Of a DNA stretch of 64,000 bases, positions 17,685 through 26,255 are shown one piece after another. Position numbers and translations under genes: made by a program. Each line of letters opens with the position of its first letter. The stretch's first letter is position 1. The notes beneath the pieces were generated by a model, which worked only from the letters and a program-made list of their open reading frames with translations, was not told the DNA's origin and did no database searches. The stretch is from NCBI RefSeq assembly GCF_045689245.1, contig NZ_CP136865.1:1116001-1180000 (forward strand), given 5' to 3'. This DNA is from Congregibacter brevis. GTDB taxonomy: Bacteria; Pseudomonadota; Gammaproteobacteria; Pseudomonadales; Halieaceae.

Positions 17685-18593
17685 CTATTTGTCTGTCAGG
17701 AGGTGTTCGATTAGCGCTTTCTGCGCGTGTAGGCGGTTTTCTGCTTCTTCCCAAATCACTGTGCCGGTCGCGTCCATCAATTCGGCGCTGATCTCTTCCC
17801 CTCGGTGTGCGGGTAGACAGTGCATATAGAGCGCGTCGGGCGCTGCTTGTCTCAGAAGTTCGGCGTTCAACTGGAAGGGGGCCATGGCCGCCTCGCGACG
17901 TGCCTGTTCTTCTTCTTGTCCCATAGACGCCCACACGTCGGTGACAAGCAAAGATGCGCCTGCCACAGCAGCGCGGGGTTCATGAAAGACGGTTACCCGG
18001 TCGCTGTTATCACGGAGAAGCTCTTCTTGAGGTTCGAATCCTTCAGGGCAGGCAATATGGAGTTTAAAGTCGAATTGCCGCGCCGCGTTGATGTAGGAAT
18101 GGCACATGTTGTTGCCGTCACCGAGCCAGCAAACCGTTTTGCCCTGAATTGAACCGCGATGCTCTCGGTACGTCTGCATGTCCGCCAACAACTGGCAGGG
18201 ATGGAAGTCATCCGTGAGTGCATTGATGACCGGAACGCTGGAGTTGGCGGCAAAGCGCTCCACAATGTCGTGCCCAAAGGTGCGGATCATCACGATATCC
18301 ACCATGGAGGAGATCACCCGCGCGCTATCTTCGATGGGCTCTCCGCGACCTAGTTGTGTATCACTGGGCGAAAGAAACATTGCGTGGCCGCCCATCTGCG
18401 CCATTCCCGCCTCAAAAGACACGCGAGTTCGCGTCGAAGACTTGGCAAAGATCATCGCCATCACACTGCCTGAGAATTGCGGTGAGGGTTCGCCGGCTCG
18501 GTGTGCCGTTTTGAGCGCTATTGCTCGATCGATGAGAGCGTCTAGTTCCTTCGGCGATAAATCCAGAAGAGTTAGGAAATGCTGATTGCTCAC
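17685..18593 (-). CDS. argF: Ornithine carbamoyltransferase ArgF
   Basis: The 302-residue enzyme has the carbamoyl-phosphate motif SSTRTR (STRTR at 53-57), DDFHPCQLLAD, and the ornithine-site HCLPAHRGEE near the C-terminus. It makes citrulline from ornithine and carbamoyl phosphate in arginine synthesis. It starts at GTG overlapping the argD stop by four bases (GTGA), so argD-argF is a translationally coupled operon joining two steps of the same pathway. Confidence 0.96.
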   Translation of the reverse strand: MSNQHFLTLLDLSPKELDALIDRAIALKTAHRAGEPSPQFSGSVMAMIFAKSSTRTRVSFEAGMAQMGGHAMFLSPSDTQLGRGEPIEDSARVISSMVDIVMIRTFGHDIVERFAANSSVPVINALTDDFHPCQLLADMQTYREHRGSIQGKTVCWLGDGNNMCHSYINAARQFDFKLHIACPEGFEPQEELLRDNSDRVTVFHEPRAAVAGASLLVTDVWASMGQEEEQARREAAMAPFQLNAELLRQAAPDALYMHCLPAHRGEEISAELMDATGTVIWEEAENRLHAQKALIEHLLTDK

Positions 18594-19786
18594 GCGACAC
18601 CTTCTTTGCTTGGTTTGTTAGTTAGCCAGCTGTCAACGACCCCGGCGAGCGTTTCGCCGAGCTGATGCCCTTGTTCGTTGCTCATTACCAGCGGGGGTAA
18701 AAGTCTAATTGTTCGTCCGGCAGTGACATTGATAAGTAGACCCGCATCGAGGGCCAGCTTTACTAGCTCGGCGCAGTCGAGCTGTAGTTCTATACCAATC
18801 ATCAGTCCCGCGCGGCGGTATTGCGCTACGGCGTCATCATGATTTAGGGTCTCTTTAAAGCTTTTCTCGATGAGCTCCCCCAGCGGCTGGGCGCGCTCTT
18901 GGAGCTGCTCTTCCTCCAGGGCCTGCAGCACAGCTCCTGCAGCCGCGCAGGCGAGCGGATTGCCCCCGTAAGTAGAGCCATGGTGCCCTGGTGCGAAGGT
19001 ATGTGCGGCCTCCCCCCGTGCCAGGCAGGCACCTATAGGCATCCCGTTGCCCAGGGCTTTCGCAGTACTGACAATGTCAGGGGCGATGTCAATCTGCTGG
19101 TGGTAAAAGTAACTGCCCGTGCGACCGTTACCGGACTGAACCTCATCGAATATCAGCAGCCAACCTTGCTCTTTGCATAGCTTTGCAGCCCCGTTCAGGT
19201 ACTCGAGGTCCAGGGGGTGAATACCGCTTTCACCCTGCACCGGTTCGAGCATCAACGCTGCAACGTCGTCATGCTTCTGCGCCAGCGCTTGTAGGGCGTG
19301 GAGGTCGTTGCGAGGCGCGCGCAAAAAGCCGCTCACCAGGGGGCCGAAGCCTTTCTGAATTCGTTCATTGCCTGTGGCCGACAGGGTGGCGAGGGTGCGG
19401 CCGTGAAAGGCACCTTCTAATACGACGATCTGCGGGCGTTCAATGCCTCTTTCATGGGCATGTAAGCGCGCCAACTTAATTGCGGCTTCGTTGGCCTCGG
19501 CTCCGGAGTTACTAAAAAAGACTCGCTCCATGCCCGCACGACGCGTGAGCGCTTCGCCCACGCGTTCCTGTAGATCAATCTGATAGATGTTGGAGCAGTG
19601 CAATAGCGATGATGCTTGCTCTGTAATCGCGGCGGTGACGCGAGGGTGCGCGTGTCCCAGATTGGTTACGGCAATGCCCGACAGTCCGTCGAGAAAACTC
19701 CGTCCTTCACAATCGAACAGCTCGGCGCCCCGGCCGTGAGAAAAGCTCACGGGAAGCGGGGAATAGGTACTCATCAAAGCCGACAT
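18590..19786 (-). CDS. argD: Acetylornithine aminotransferase ArgD
   Basis: With the chosen start the protein has 398 residues, the family's usual length. Class III aminotransferase features include FFSNSGAEANEAAIK, GAFHGRT, the FDEVQSGNGRTG block and the PLP lysine in STAKALGNGMP. It converts N-acetylglutamate semialdehyde to acetylornithine and may also act on succinyldiaminopimelate. The frame stays open up to a GTG at 19954, but I start at the ATG at 19786 because MSALMSTYSPLPVSF matches family N-termini and a good sigma-70 promoter lies inside the apparent extension. Confidence 0.93.
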   Translation of the reverse strand: MSALMSTYSPLPVSFSHGRGAELFDCEGRSFLDGLSGIAVTNLGHAHPRVTAAITEQASSLLHCSNIYQIDLQERVGEALTRRAGMERVFFSNSGAEANEAAIKLARLHAHERGIERPQIVVLEGAFHGRTLATLSATGNERIQKGFGPLVSGFLRAPRNDLHALQALAQKHDDVAALMLEPVQGESGIHPLDLEYLNGAAKLCKEQGWLLIFDEVQSGNGRTGSYFYHQQIDIAPDIVSTAKALGNGMPIGACLARGEAAHTFAPGHHGSTYGGNPLACAAAGAVLQALEEEQLQERAQPLGELIEKSFKETLNHDDAVAQYRRAGLMIGIELQLDCAELVKLALDAGLLINVTAGRTIRLLPPLVMSNEQGHQLGETLAGVVDSWLTNKPSKEGVA

Positions 19787-19897
19787 GGCATTGTCCAGGT
19801 TAGGGTCGGTTAGCAGTTCGGTGGGTCTCGCAGCTGCGCTGGAAAATTCGCGAGTCCCAAAAAGCAAAAATGGCCGCTCTGATGCAGCCACAACAAA

Positions 19898-19926
19898 ACT
19901 ATAGCTATTCTTTTCTGGCCTGACAA
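19898..19926 (-). promoter_or_regulatory. Sigma-70 promoter for argDF
   Basis: On the minus strand, a -35 TTGTCA (19926-19921), a 17-base spacer and a -10 TATAGT (19903-19898) lie about 110 bases before the argD ATG. It falls inside the reading-frame extension upstream of argD, which argues that the extension is untranslated leader. Confidence 0.65.
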
Positions 19927-20013
19927 TTTTTGGAGTATGGCTACGCCGTGGCACTGGTCATACTAAAGCGAGTAAAATGTTTGGCCATTGAGATAACTTA
20001 AAGGATCTACAGC

Positions 20014-20334
20014 ATGGACGTAATGGAGCAAATTAAGGAACAAGTTGAGCAGAATCAGGTTCTGCTTTACATGAAGGGGTCGCCGAACCAGCCGCAGTGT
20101 GGTTTTTCTGCGCGGGTTGTGCAGGCTCTCATGGCCTGTGGTCAGCGTTTTGCTTACGTAGACATTCTCAGTAATCCGGAGATTCGTTCAAACCTGCCCA
20201 CTTATGCGAATTGGCCGACGTTCCCTCAGCTCTGGGTAAAAGGCGAGCTGATTGGTGGTTGTGACATCGTCACCGAAATGCACGAAAAGGGCGAGCTTGA
20301 GCCTTTGGTACGTGAGGCGGCCGAAGCAGCCTGA
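20014..20334 (+). CDS. grxD: Monothiol glutaredoxin Grx4 family (GrxD)
   Basis: The 106-residue protein has the monothiol active site CGFS (Cys29) after KGSPNQPQ, and a C-terminal GGCDIV glutathione-binding block. These glutaredoxins bind and pass on [2Fe-2S] clusters rather than reduce disulphides. AAAGGA precedes the ATG. It is convergent with bfr and near bfd, so three iron-handling genes are neighbours. Confidence 0.95.
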   Translation: MDVMEQIKEQVEQNQVLLYMKGSPNQPQCGFSARVVQALMACGQRFAYVDILSNPEIRSNLPTYANWPTFPQLWVKGELIGGCDIVTEMHEKGELEPLVREAAEAA

Positions 20335-20345
20335 TGTTTGAAAAT

Positions 20346-20368
20346 TGCAGGGCCCCTTGGGCCCTGCA
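20346..20368. terminator. Shared hairpin between grxD and bfr
   Basis: A perfect 9-bp stem TGCAGGGCC/GGCCCTGCA has a 5-base loop and sits between the two convergent stops. On the minus strand it is followed by ATTTT, on the plus strand by only a few T's, so it serves bfr better than grxD. Confidence 0.6.
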
Positions 20369-20380
20369 CATAGTTTGCCT

Positions 20381-20866
20381 TCAGGCGACGGGCTTGACGG
20401 TATTCATTGCCGTTTGTAGATAGTTTTGTATACCTACCTTATCGATGAGACTCAGCTGGGTCTCCAGCCAATCGACGTGTTCTTCTTCTGCATTGAGAAT
20501 GCTTACTACCAAGTCCCGGGAGACGTAGTCCCCAACACTCTCGCAATACGCGGCTGCATCCTTTAGATCCTTATGGGCGATGTGCTCGAGCTTAAGGTCA
20601 CACTCCATCATCTCCTGCGTGTTTTCCCCGATCATTAATCTGCCAAGATCCTGCAGATTGGGGAGTCCCTCCAAAAACAAAATGCGCTCCACTAGCTGAT
20701 CGGCGTGTTTCATTTCGTCGATGGACTCGTGATACTCGTGGTCTGCAAGCTCTACAAGGCCCCAGTCCTTGTACATTCGAGCGTGAAGAAAATATTGGTT
20801 AATTGCCACAAGTTCGTTGCCGAGAATGCGGTTTAAATGCTCGATGACTGTTGGGTCGCCTTTCAC
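20381..20866 (-). CDS. bfr: Bacterioferritin (heme-containing)
   Basis: The 161-residue protein aligns along its whole length with E. coli Bfr: MKGD start, GNELVAINQYFLHARM, HESIDEMKHAD and EEEHVDWLE. The ferroxidase ligands (Glu18, the Glu/His of DEMKHAD, Glu and His of EEEHVD) and the heme-ligand Met in DEMKHAD are all present. It stores iron as a ferric mineral in a 24-mer shell. It starts at GTG with AGGAG about ten bases upstream. Confidence 0.96.
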   Translation of the reverse strand: MKGDPTVIEHLNRILGNELVAINQYFLHARMYKDWGLVELADHEYHESIDEMKHADQLVERILFLEGLPNLQDLGRLMIGENTQEMMECDLKLEHIAHKDLKDAAAYCESVGDYVSRDLVVSILNAEEEHVDWLETQLSLIDKVGIQNYLQTAMNTVKPVA

Positions 20867-21170
20867 TGTGCGGGGCTCCTTTTCACTTTCTGATTGATGT
20901 CGTGAATCGTGTAGTAATTGTTGAGTAAATGTTTTCCTTGCTGCTTTAAAATCTGTCGCAATCCCAGGACTCTGAAGCGGCGTCTTTTCTGTTGCTATTG
21001 GCTCACAGCCCTGAGCGCGTCGCGCTAAACCGGCCTGTAAATAACGGGGGAAATTGTAGCGTCTTGTTAAGAGCAGCTACCAGCTAAATTGTCGATAACA
21101 CAAATGACAAGCATTCCGAATCAAGAATGCGTAGCCAACAGAATTCAGCAAACGAGTTTAGTGAGGGACT
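20867..21170. other. bfr-bfd intergenic region
   Basis: These 304 bp lie upstream of bfr and downstream of bfd (both minus strand). Apart from the small inverted repeat after bfd I see no gene and no convincing promoter or Fur box for bfr. Confidence 0.5.
21111..21130 (-). terminator. Weak hairpin downstream of bfd
   Basis: GCATTC and GAATGC form a 6-bp stem around an 8-base loop, 41 bases after the bfd stop. On the minus strand it is followed by TTGTCATTTG, which is only mildly T-rich. Confidence 0.3.
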
Positions 21171-21383
21171 TTAAGCGGGTGACGCAGCGGAATAGAAAAG
21201 ACCGTCGCTAATGGGGGGCGGGCTGGCGTTATCCTGGAGAAGACTGAGGGCGTGGTCAGTACAACTTCCACACTGGCTCGCAACGCCAAGCTCGTCTCTG
21301 AGAGACTGCAAGGTGTTAGCGCCGCCGGCGACGGCGGAACGAATCTGCTTGTCAGTGATGCCATTGCAGATGCAAACGTACAT
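21171..21383 (-). CDS. bfd: Bacterioferritin-associated ferredoxin Bfd
   Basis: This 70-residue protein has four cluster cysteines, Cys4 and Cys6 (MYVCICNGIT) and Cys38 and Cys41 (CGSC), the BFD-type [2Fe-2S] arrangement. Bfd delivers electrons to bacterioferritin heme to release stored iron. AGGA precedes the ATG. A promoter with an overlapping Fur-like box directly upstream fits induction under iron starvation. The last 20 residues are Pro/Ser/Ala-rich and not part of the fold. Confidence 0.92.
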   Translation of the reverse strand: MYVCICNGITDKQIRSAVAGGANTLQSLRDELGVASQCGSCTDHALSLLQDNASPPPISDGLFYSAASPA

Positions 21384-21416
21384 GCTTTTCCTGCTCTTGA
21401 TATGACTGGAAGCGTT

Positions 21417-21445
21417 AACCTATTTCAAATGAGAATAGTTGTCAA
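21417..21445 (-). promoter_or_regulatory. bfd promoter with overlapping Fur-like box
   Basis: Minus strand: -35 TTGACA (21445-21440), a 17-base spacer and -10 TAGGTT (21422-21417), with the start codon about 30 bases on. Plus-strand bases 21425-21443 match the 19-bp Fur consensus at about 12 positions and cover the spacer, a position suited to iron-dependent repression. Confidence 0.55.
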
Positions 21446-21517
21446 TAGTATTTGCAAGCCATTCTTGTGTCCCGAGCTCAGGTATAATTCATTGCCACTT
21501 ATATTGAGACAAACGTC

Positions 21518-22792
21518 ATGAACGCTGTGACCCCTGCAGATGTAAGCACTGAAGTGCGTGACATGGCCCTTAGCGCCCGTGTCGCGGCGCGAAAGCTGGT
21601 TGCCTCTGCGAGCGATGCCCGAAATCAAGCCTTGTACGCCGCTGCTGCTTTTCTCGACGAGCGCCGGGAAGTGCTGCGAGAAGCGAACGCGATGGATATG
21701 CGACGCGCGAGCGAGGCAGATTTGGATTCAGCTTTGCTGGATCGTCTGGAACTTACCGATGATCGCATAGACGCTATGCTTGAGGGTCTGCGTCAAGTCG
21801 CTGGCTTACCTGACCCCGTGGGTGAGATTCGCGATATGCGTGCGCGCCCCTCGGGCATCCGGGTAGGAAAAATGCGCGTTCCTCTTGGCGTCATCGGCAT
21901 CATTTATGAGTCACGGCCCAATGTAACGGCGGATGCAGCGAGTTTGTGCATCAAGTCAGGTAACGCAGCGATTCTTCGGGGCGGTTCCGAGGCGCTGCAT
22001 TCCAACGCAGTGATTGCAGCCGCTATGTCCGATGGTCTCCTGTCGGCGGGTCTGGATGCCGCGTCAGTGCAACTCGTGCAGACCCGGGATCGCGCGGCTG
22101 TGGGTGCGCTTCTGGGCCTCGAGGGTTTAATTGATGTTGTTATACCTCGCGGAGGAAAGAGCCTCGTCGAACGCATTAGCAAGGAAGCACGCGTCCCGGT
22201 GATCAAGCATCTCGATGGTGTTTGTCATGTGTACGTTGATGCAACTGCAGACGCTGAGATGGCTCTGGCCATTGCGATAAACGCCAAAACCCACCGTTAT
22301 GGCACCTGTAACACCATGGAGACCTTGTTGGTGCATCAGAACGAGGCTGCATCACTGCTACCACGTCTGGCAGAGGCCTACGCTAGCGCGTCTGTTGAGC
22401 TACGCGGCTGCGAACGTACCTTAGCCCTTCTTCCCGACGCGACAGCTGCTAGCGAGGACGATTGGGTAACGGAGTATCTGGGTCCTATCCTGTCGATTCG
22501 TGTTGTCGATGATATCGATGCGGCGATGGAGCATATTGCTCGCTATGGTTCGGGCCACACCGAAGCGATTGTGACGTCCGATTATCTGCGTTCGCAGCGT
22601 TTTCTGCGCGAAGTAGATTCCGCATCTGTCATGGTCAACGCATCGACACGCTTTGCTGATGGTTTTGAATACGGCTTGGGTGCAGAGATTGGAATCTCTA
22701 CCGATAAGCTGCACGCTCGAGGGCCCGTGGGGCTAGAGGGCCTTACCTCAGAAAAGTTTGTCGTCTTAGGCGAAGGACAGATTCGCCGTTGA
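21518..22792 (+). CDS. proA: Gamma-glutamyl phosphate reductase ProA
   Basis: The 424-residue aldehyde-dehydrogenase-fold enzyme has its catalytic Cys264 in HRYGTCNTMET, IYESRPNVTADA near 129-140, and a C-terminal RGPVGLEGLTSEK block. It reduces gamma-glutamyl phosphate to glutamate semialdehyde in proline synthesis. It is divergent from bfd and overlaps the start of nadD by four bases (TTGA), the Pseudomonas-type proA-nadD order. Confidence 0.96.
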   Translation: MNAVTPADVSTEVRDMALSARVAARKLVASASDARNQALYAAAAFLDERREVLREANAMDMRRASEADLDSALLDRLELTDDRIDAMLEGLRQVAGLPDPVGEIRDMRARPSGIRVGKMRVPLGVIGIIYESRPNVTADAASLCIKSGNAAILRGGSEALHSNAVIAAAMSDGLLSAGLDAASVQLVQTRDRAAVGALLGLEGLIDVVIPRGGKSLVERISKEARVPVIKHLDGVCHVYVDATADAEMALAIAINAKTHRYGTCNTMETLLVHQNEAASLLPRLAEAYASASVELRGCERTLALLPDATAASEDDWVTEYLGPILSIRVVDDIDAAMEHIARYGSGHTEAIVTSDYLRSQRFLREVDSASVMVNASTRFADGFEYGLGAEIGISTDKLHARGPVGLEGLTSEKFVVLGEGQIRR

Positions 22793-23472
22793 GTGAAGTA
22801 TCAGGGGAGACTTTGATCTATCCAGAGCGCAGCGGCGCGGTCGGGGTGTTTGGCGGAACCTTCAATCCCATCCATTTTGGTCATCTGCGTTCTGCGCTGG
22901 AATTGCTCGAGGCTTTGCCTCTGGCTCAATTGCGTTTTATGCCGGCGAGTGAGCCGCCCCATCGAGCATCGCCACAGGTCAGTGCTACAGATCGCGCGGC
23001 CATGGTGGAGCGCGCAATAGCGGGGGAGCGACGCTTTGTTTGTGATCGACGAGAGCTTGATCGTGAGGGTCCTTCTTATACCGTAGAGAGTCTCGAAGAG
23101 CTCAGACACGAGTTGGGCGATGAGCGTGGTATCTGTCTGATCATGGGCTGTGACGCGCTTCTTGGCTTACCTAACTGGCACCGCTGGGAAGAGCTTTTGA
23201 GTCTCGCCCATCTGGTGATTATGGCGAGACCAGGTTGGGTTTTTCCCGACCAGGGGGTTCTTGGATCGCTTATGCGGGACCACGCAGGCGTTGCAGAGGA
23301 TCTTGTTCGGGAGCCGGCGGGAAGCTTGGTTACACAGACACTAAGTCCCCAGGATATCTCGGCCACAAACATTCGCGTCCTGTTACAATCAGGGCTTTCC
23401 GCACGTTATCTCCTTCCCGAGAGCGTGCTTGCATACATCGCCGAGCGTGGTCTCTACGCAGAGCAGGAGTAA
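22789..23472 (+). CDS. nadD: Nicotinate-nucleotide adenylyltransferase NadD
   Basis: The 227-residue protein shows the nucleotidyltransferase signature GVFGGTFNPIHFGHL and a C-terminal ISATNIR motif. It adenylates nicotinate mononucleotide in NAD synthesis. The start is uncertain: a TTG at 22789 overlaps the proA stop, while a second in-frame TTG at 22813 follows AGGGGAG at short spacing. Both keep the complete domain. Confidence 0.94.
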   Translation: MSEVSGETLIYPERSGAVGVFGGTFNPIHFGHLRSALELLEALPLAQLRFMPASEPPHRASPQVSATDRAAMVERAIAGERRFVCDRRELDREGPSYTVESLEELRHELGDERGICLIMGCDALLGLPNWHRWEELLSLAHLVIMARPGWVFPDQGVLGSLMRDHAGVAEDLVREPAGSLVTQTLSPQDISATNIRVLLQSGLSARYLLPESVLAYIAERGLYAEQE

Positions 23473-23535
23473 CGGGCTATCACCCCTAAAGAAAAAGCAA
23501 CAGATAAATCCCCAGCGCTCTCCACTCGGGAGATC

Positions 23536-23916
23536 ATGGACCTGGTGGCGGAAGCGCTGGAGGACCTTAAAGGTGTCAACCCGGTAACCCTTGATGTGCG
23601 TGAGCTCAGCAACGTGATGGATTACCTGGTTATCTGCAGCGGGACATCGAGCCGCCATGTGAAGTCTCTTGCGGATAACGTGTCGCGCACGGCTAAGGCT
23701 GCCGGGCATATGCCCATGGGCGTGGAAGGTGAAGACGCCGGAGAATGGGTGCTCGTGGATCTGGGAGATGTTGTTGTGCACGTTATGCAGCCGGCGACTC
23801 GAGATTTCTATGATCTGGAGCGACTTTGGGTGCACAGCGCCGCCGCAGCTGATGACAATGGCGATAACACTAACAACGTGTGGGGTGGCGACAGTTCGGA
23901 TAGCGACTCCGACTGA
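23536..23916 (+). CDS. rsfS: Ribosomal silencing factor RsfS
   Basis: The conserved core (ALEDLKG, VICSGTSSRHVKSLAD, PMGVEGEDAGEWVLVDLGDVVVH) identifies RsfS, which binds uL14 on the 50S subunit and blocks joining to 30S in starvation. The family core is about 105 residues; here an acidic Asp/Ser/Asn tail of about 25 residues is added. From the ATG the protein has 126 residues, but family N-termini usually run several residues further. The frame is open back to 23473 without ATG, GTG or TTG, so an ATC at 23479 after AGGAG is possible. The stop overlaps rlmH. Confidence 0.92.
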   Translation: MDLVAEALEDLKGVNPVTLDVRELSNVMDYLVICSGTSSRHVKSLADNVSRTAKAAGHMPMGVEGEDAGEWVLVDLGDVVVHVMQPATRDFYDLERLWVHSAAAADDNGDNTNNVWGGDSSDSDSD

Positions 23917-24386
23917 TGCGCGTTAACGTCCACTCGGTGGCAGGCAAGATGCCGCGCTGGGTCGACACAGCCGTTGGTGAATACGAAAAACGCCTCCCCC
24001 GAGAACTCAAACTGCAATGGCGCGATATACCGCTAGCCGCGCGCAGTACTAACTCCAATGCCGGGCAGTTAAAAGAGCGCGAGGGGATCGCGATGCTTAA
24101 AGGCGTTAGCACCTCGGATCATTGCGTTGCTCTCGATGGCCGGGGAAAGCCCTGGACCACCGAAGAACTGGCAAAACAGCTGGAGCAGTGGATGATGCAA
24201 GGGCAGGACTTGAGCCTCCTGATAGGCGGTCCAGACGGCCTGTCTGATGCTTGCTTAGCTGCTGCCCGTCAGCGTTGGTCCCTGGGCCCCTTGACCCTTC
24301 CGCACCCCCTGGTGAGAGTGGTTTTAGCCGAACAGTTGTATCGTGCTTGGACAATCACCATTGGACACCCCTATCATCGCGCCTGA
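23916..24386 (+). CDS. rlmH: 23S rRNA pseudouridine-1915 N3-methyltransferase RlmH
   Basis: The 156-residue SPOUT methyltransferase has the SAM-binding knot with LLIGGPDGLSD and a C-terminal EQLYRAWTI...HPYHR block, matching RlmH. It methylates the pseudouridine at position 1915 of 23S rRNA on assembled ribosomes. Its ATG overlaps the rsfS stop (TGATG), giving coupled translation of two ribosome-related genes. Confidence 0.96.
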   Translation: MRVNVHSVAGKMPRWVDTAVGEYEKRLPRELKLQWRDIPLAARSTNSNAGQLKEREGIAMLKGVSTSDHCVALDGRGKPWTTEELAKQLEQWMMQGQDLSLLIGGPDGLSDACLAAARQRWSLGPLTLPHPLVRVVLAEQLYRAWTITIGHPYHRA

Positions 24387-24413
24387 TATCCGCGACGTCT
24401 CTAGCAAGGACCT

Positions 24414-26255
24414 ATGGCCTCCCGCGTAGTTCTTAAAGATACCCAACGCGAACAGCGCATTTTTGGCGCCCGTAGTCTGGTGGCTCTGGTATTTGTGGTG
24501 GCGTTACTCGGGGTATTGCTGGCGAGATACTACAGCCTGCAAATCAACGAGTTTGAAGCCTACAGCACAGCGTCCGAGCGCAACCGCGTTCAGCTGCAAC
24601 CACTGCCGCCCAAACGCGGTCTTATCTATGATCGCAACGGTGTGCTGCTGGCGGACAATCGTCCCAGTTACACGCTCTCGCTGATCGTTGAGCGCGTCGA
24701 CGATTTGGATGAGACTCTTGCCGCTCTCGCCGAGCTTGTGGCTATCGAAGAGAGTGACCTCGAGAAGTTTCGCAATCGTGTACGGCAGCGCAGACCCTAC
24801 GACCCGGTACCCCTGCGTTTTCGTCTCAATGACGTAGAGCAGGCTTACATTGCCGTCAACAAGCATCGCCTTCCCGGGGTAACTGTCGAGGCCCAGCTGC
24901 AGCGCTATTACCCTCATGGTGAGCTGTTCGCCCATGCACTAGGCTATGTGGGGCGTATAAATGCACAAGAGATGGCAAGCATAGATCAGGCGGATTACCG
25001 GGGAACCTTCCATATTGGAAAAATCGGTATCGAGCGACGCTACGAAAACGAATTGCACGGCACCGTGGGTTATCAAACCGTAGAGACAAACGCCCATGGC
25101 CGCGTACTGAGGGTTCTGGAGCGTTTTGATCCCAGTCCTGGCGAGGACCTGATTCTACATCTCGACTACGAATTGCAGCGAGTCGCCCATGAGCAACTGG
25201 CGGGAAGGCGCGGAGCAGTGGTCGCCATCGATCCACTGACGGGAGGGGTTCTGGCCTTGGTCAGTACGCCGTCTTTTGACAGCAATTTGTTTGTTAATGG
25301 TATTAGTAGCCGCAACTACAACGCTCTGCGGGATTCACCGGACGTGCCGCTGTTTAATCGCACGGTGCAGGGCCAATACCCGCCGGGCTCTACGGTCAAA
25401 CCGATGATCGCCATGGCCGGTCTTGAAGCCGGTCTCATCGATCCCTTGTTCACGGTGCCGGACCCCGGCTGGTATCGATTGCCCGGCGACCGTCGCCGCT
25501 ACCGCGATTGGATTCTGCGTATCCGCGGCACCGGTCACGCCCCGGAAGTCGATTTGAAAATGGCTTTGGCTGAATCTTGCGATGTGTACTTTTACGATCT
25601 CGCTCGGCGTCTGACTGTTGATGGTATTCACGATTATCTCGATCACTATGGTCTGGGTCGTCGCACAGGCATTGATACCACGGCGGAGCGCTCAGGAGTC
25701 TTGCCCTCAACCGCATGGAAGCGTTCGACGCTCAGCGAGGCCTGGTATCCCGGTGAGACGCTAAGCGTCGGTATCGGTCAGGGGTACATGCTGGCGACTC
25801 CACTTCAGCTTGCCGTGGCAACTTCGGTGCTTGCGACCCATGGAGAACATCGCGAGCCGCGTCTGGTGCAATGGCTTGGTGATGAGCCGCTGGAAGCTCC
25901 CATGGTGGAGCCGCTCATGGCCGATGGCGCAAATTGGGACGCGGTGGTTGAGGGTATGCGGGAAGTCGTGCATGGCCGTCGCGGGACCGCCAAAGCTATC
26001 GCAAAAGGTATGGATTACGAGATGGCCGGAAAAACTGGCACGGCTCAGGTGATCGGCATCGCACAGGACGCTGTGTATAACGAAGACGAAATTGATGAGC
26101 GCCATCGCAATCACGGTTTGTTTATCGCCTTTGCGCCCCTCGATGCGCCCACGATTGCGGTTGCGGTGATTGTTGAGAACGGTGGTGGTAGTAGTGCGGC
26201 CTATCCTATTGCCCGAGCGGTGGTGGATGCCTGGCTCGATAGGGAGCCGAGCTAG
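24414..26255 (+). CDS. mrdA: Penicillin-binding protein 2 (MrdA), elongasome transpeptidase
   Basis: The 613-residue protein has a short cytoplasmic tail, one membrane segment (about 19-40), a PBP-dimerisation region, and a transpeptidase domain with active-site S326 and K329 in PPGSTVK, S388 in the SCD (SXN) motif, and KTGTAQV at about 540. It crosslinks peptidoglycan during rod elongation together with RodA, encoded next. Its stop overlaps the rodA GTG. Confidence 0.96.
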   Translation: MASRVVLKDTQREQRIFGARSLVALVFVVALLGVLLARYYSLQINEFEAYSTASERNRVQLQPLPPKRGLIYDRNGVLLADNRPSYTLSLIVERVDDLDETLAALAELVAIEESDLEKFRNRVRQRRPYDPVPLRFRLNDVEQAYIAVNKHRLPGVTVEAQLQRYYPHGELFAHALGYVGRINAQEMASIDQADYRGTFHIGKIGIERRYENELHGTVGYQTVETNAHGRVLRVLERFDPSPGEDLILHLDYELQRVAHEQLAGRRGAVVAIDPLTGGVLALVSTPSFDSNLFVNGISSRNYNALRDSPDVPLFNRTVQGQYPPGSTVKPMIAMAGLEAGLIDPLFTVPDPGWYRLPGDRRRYRDWILRIRGTGHAPEVDLKMALAESCDVYFYDLARRLTVDGIHDYLDHYGLGRRTGIDTTAERSGVLPSTAWKRSTLSEAWYPGETLSVGIGQGYMLATPLQLAVATSVLATHGEHREPRLVQWLGDEPLEAPMVEPLMADGANWDAVVEGMREVVHGRRGTAKAIAKGMDYEMAGKTGTAQVIGIAQDAVYNEDEIDERHRNHGLFIAFAPLDAPTIAVAVIVENGGGSSAAYPIARAVVDAWLDREPS

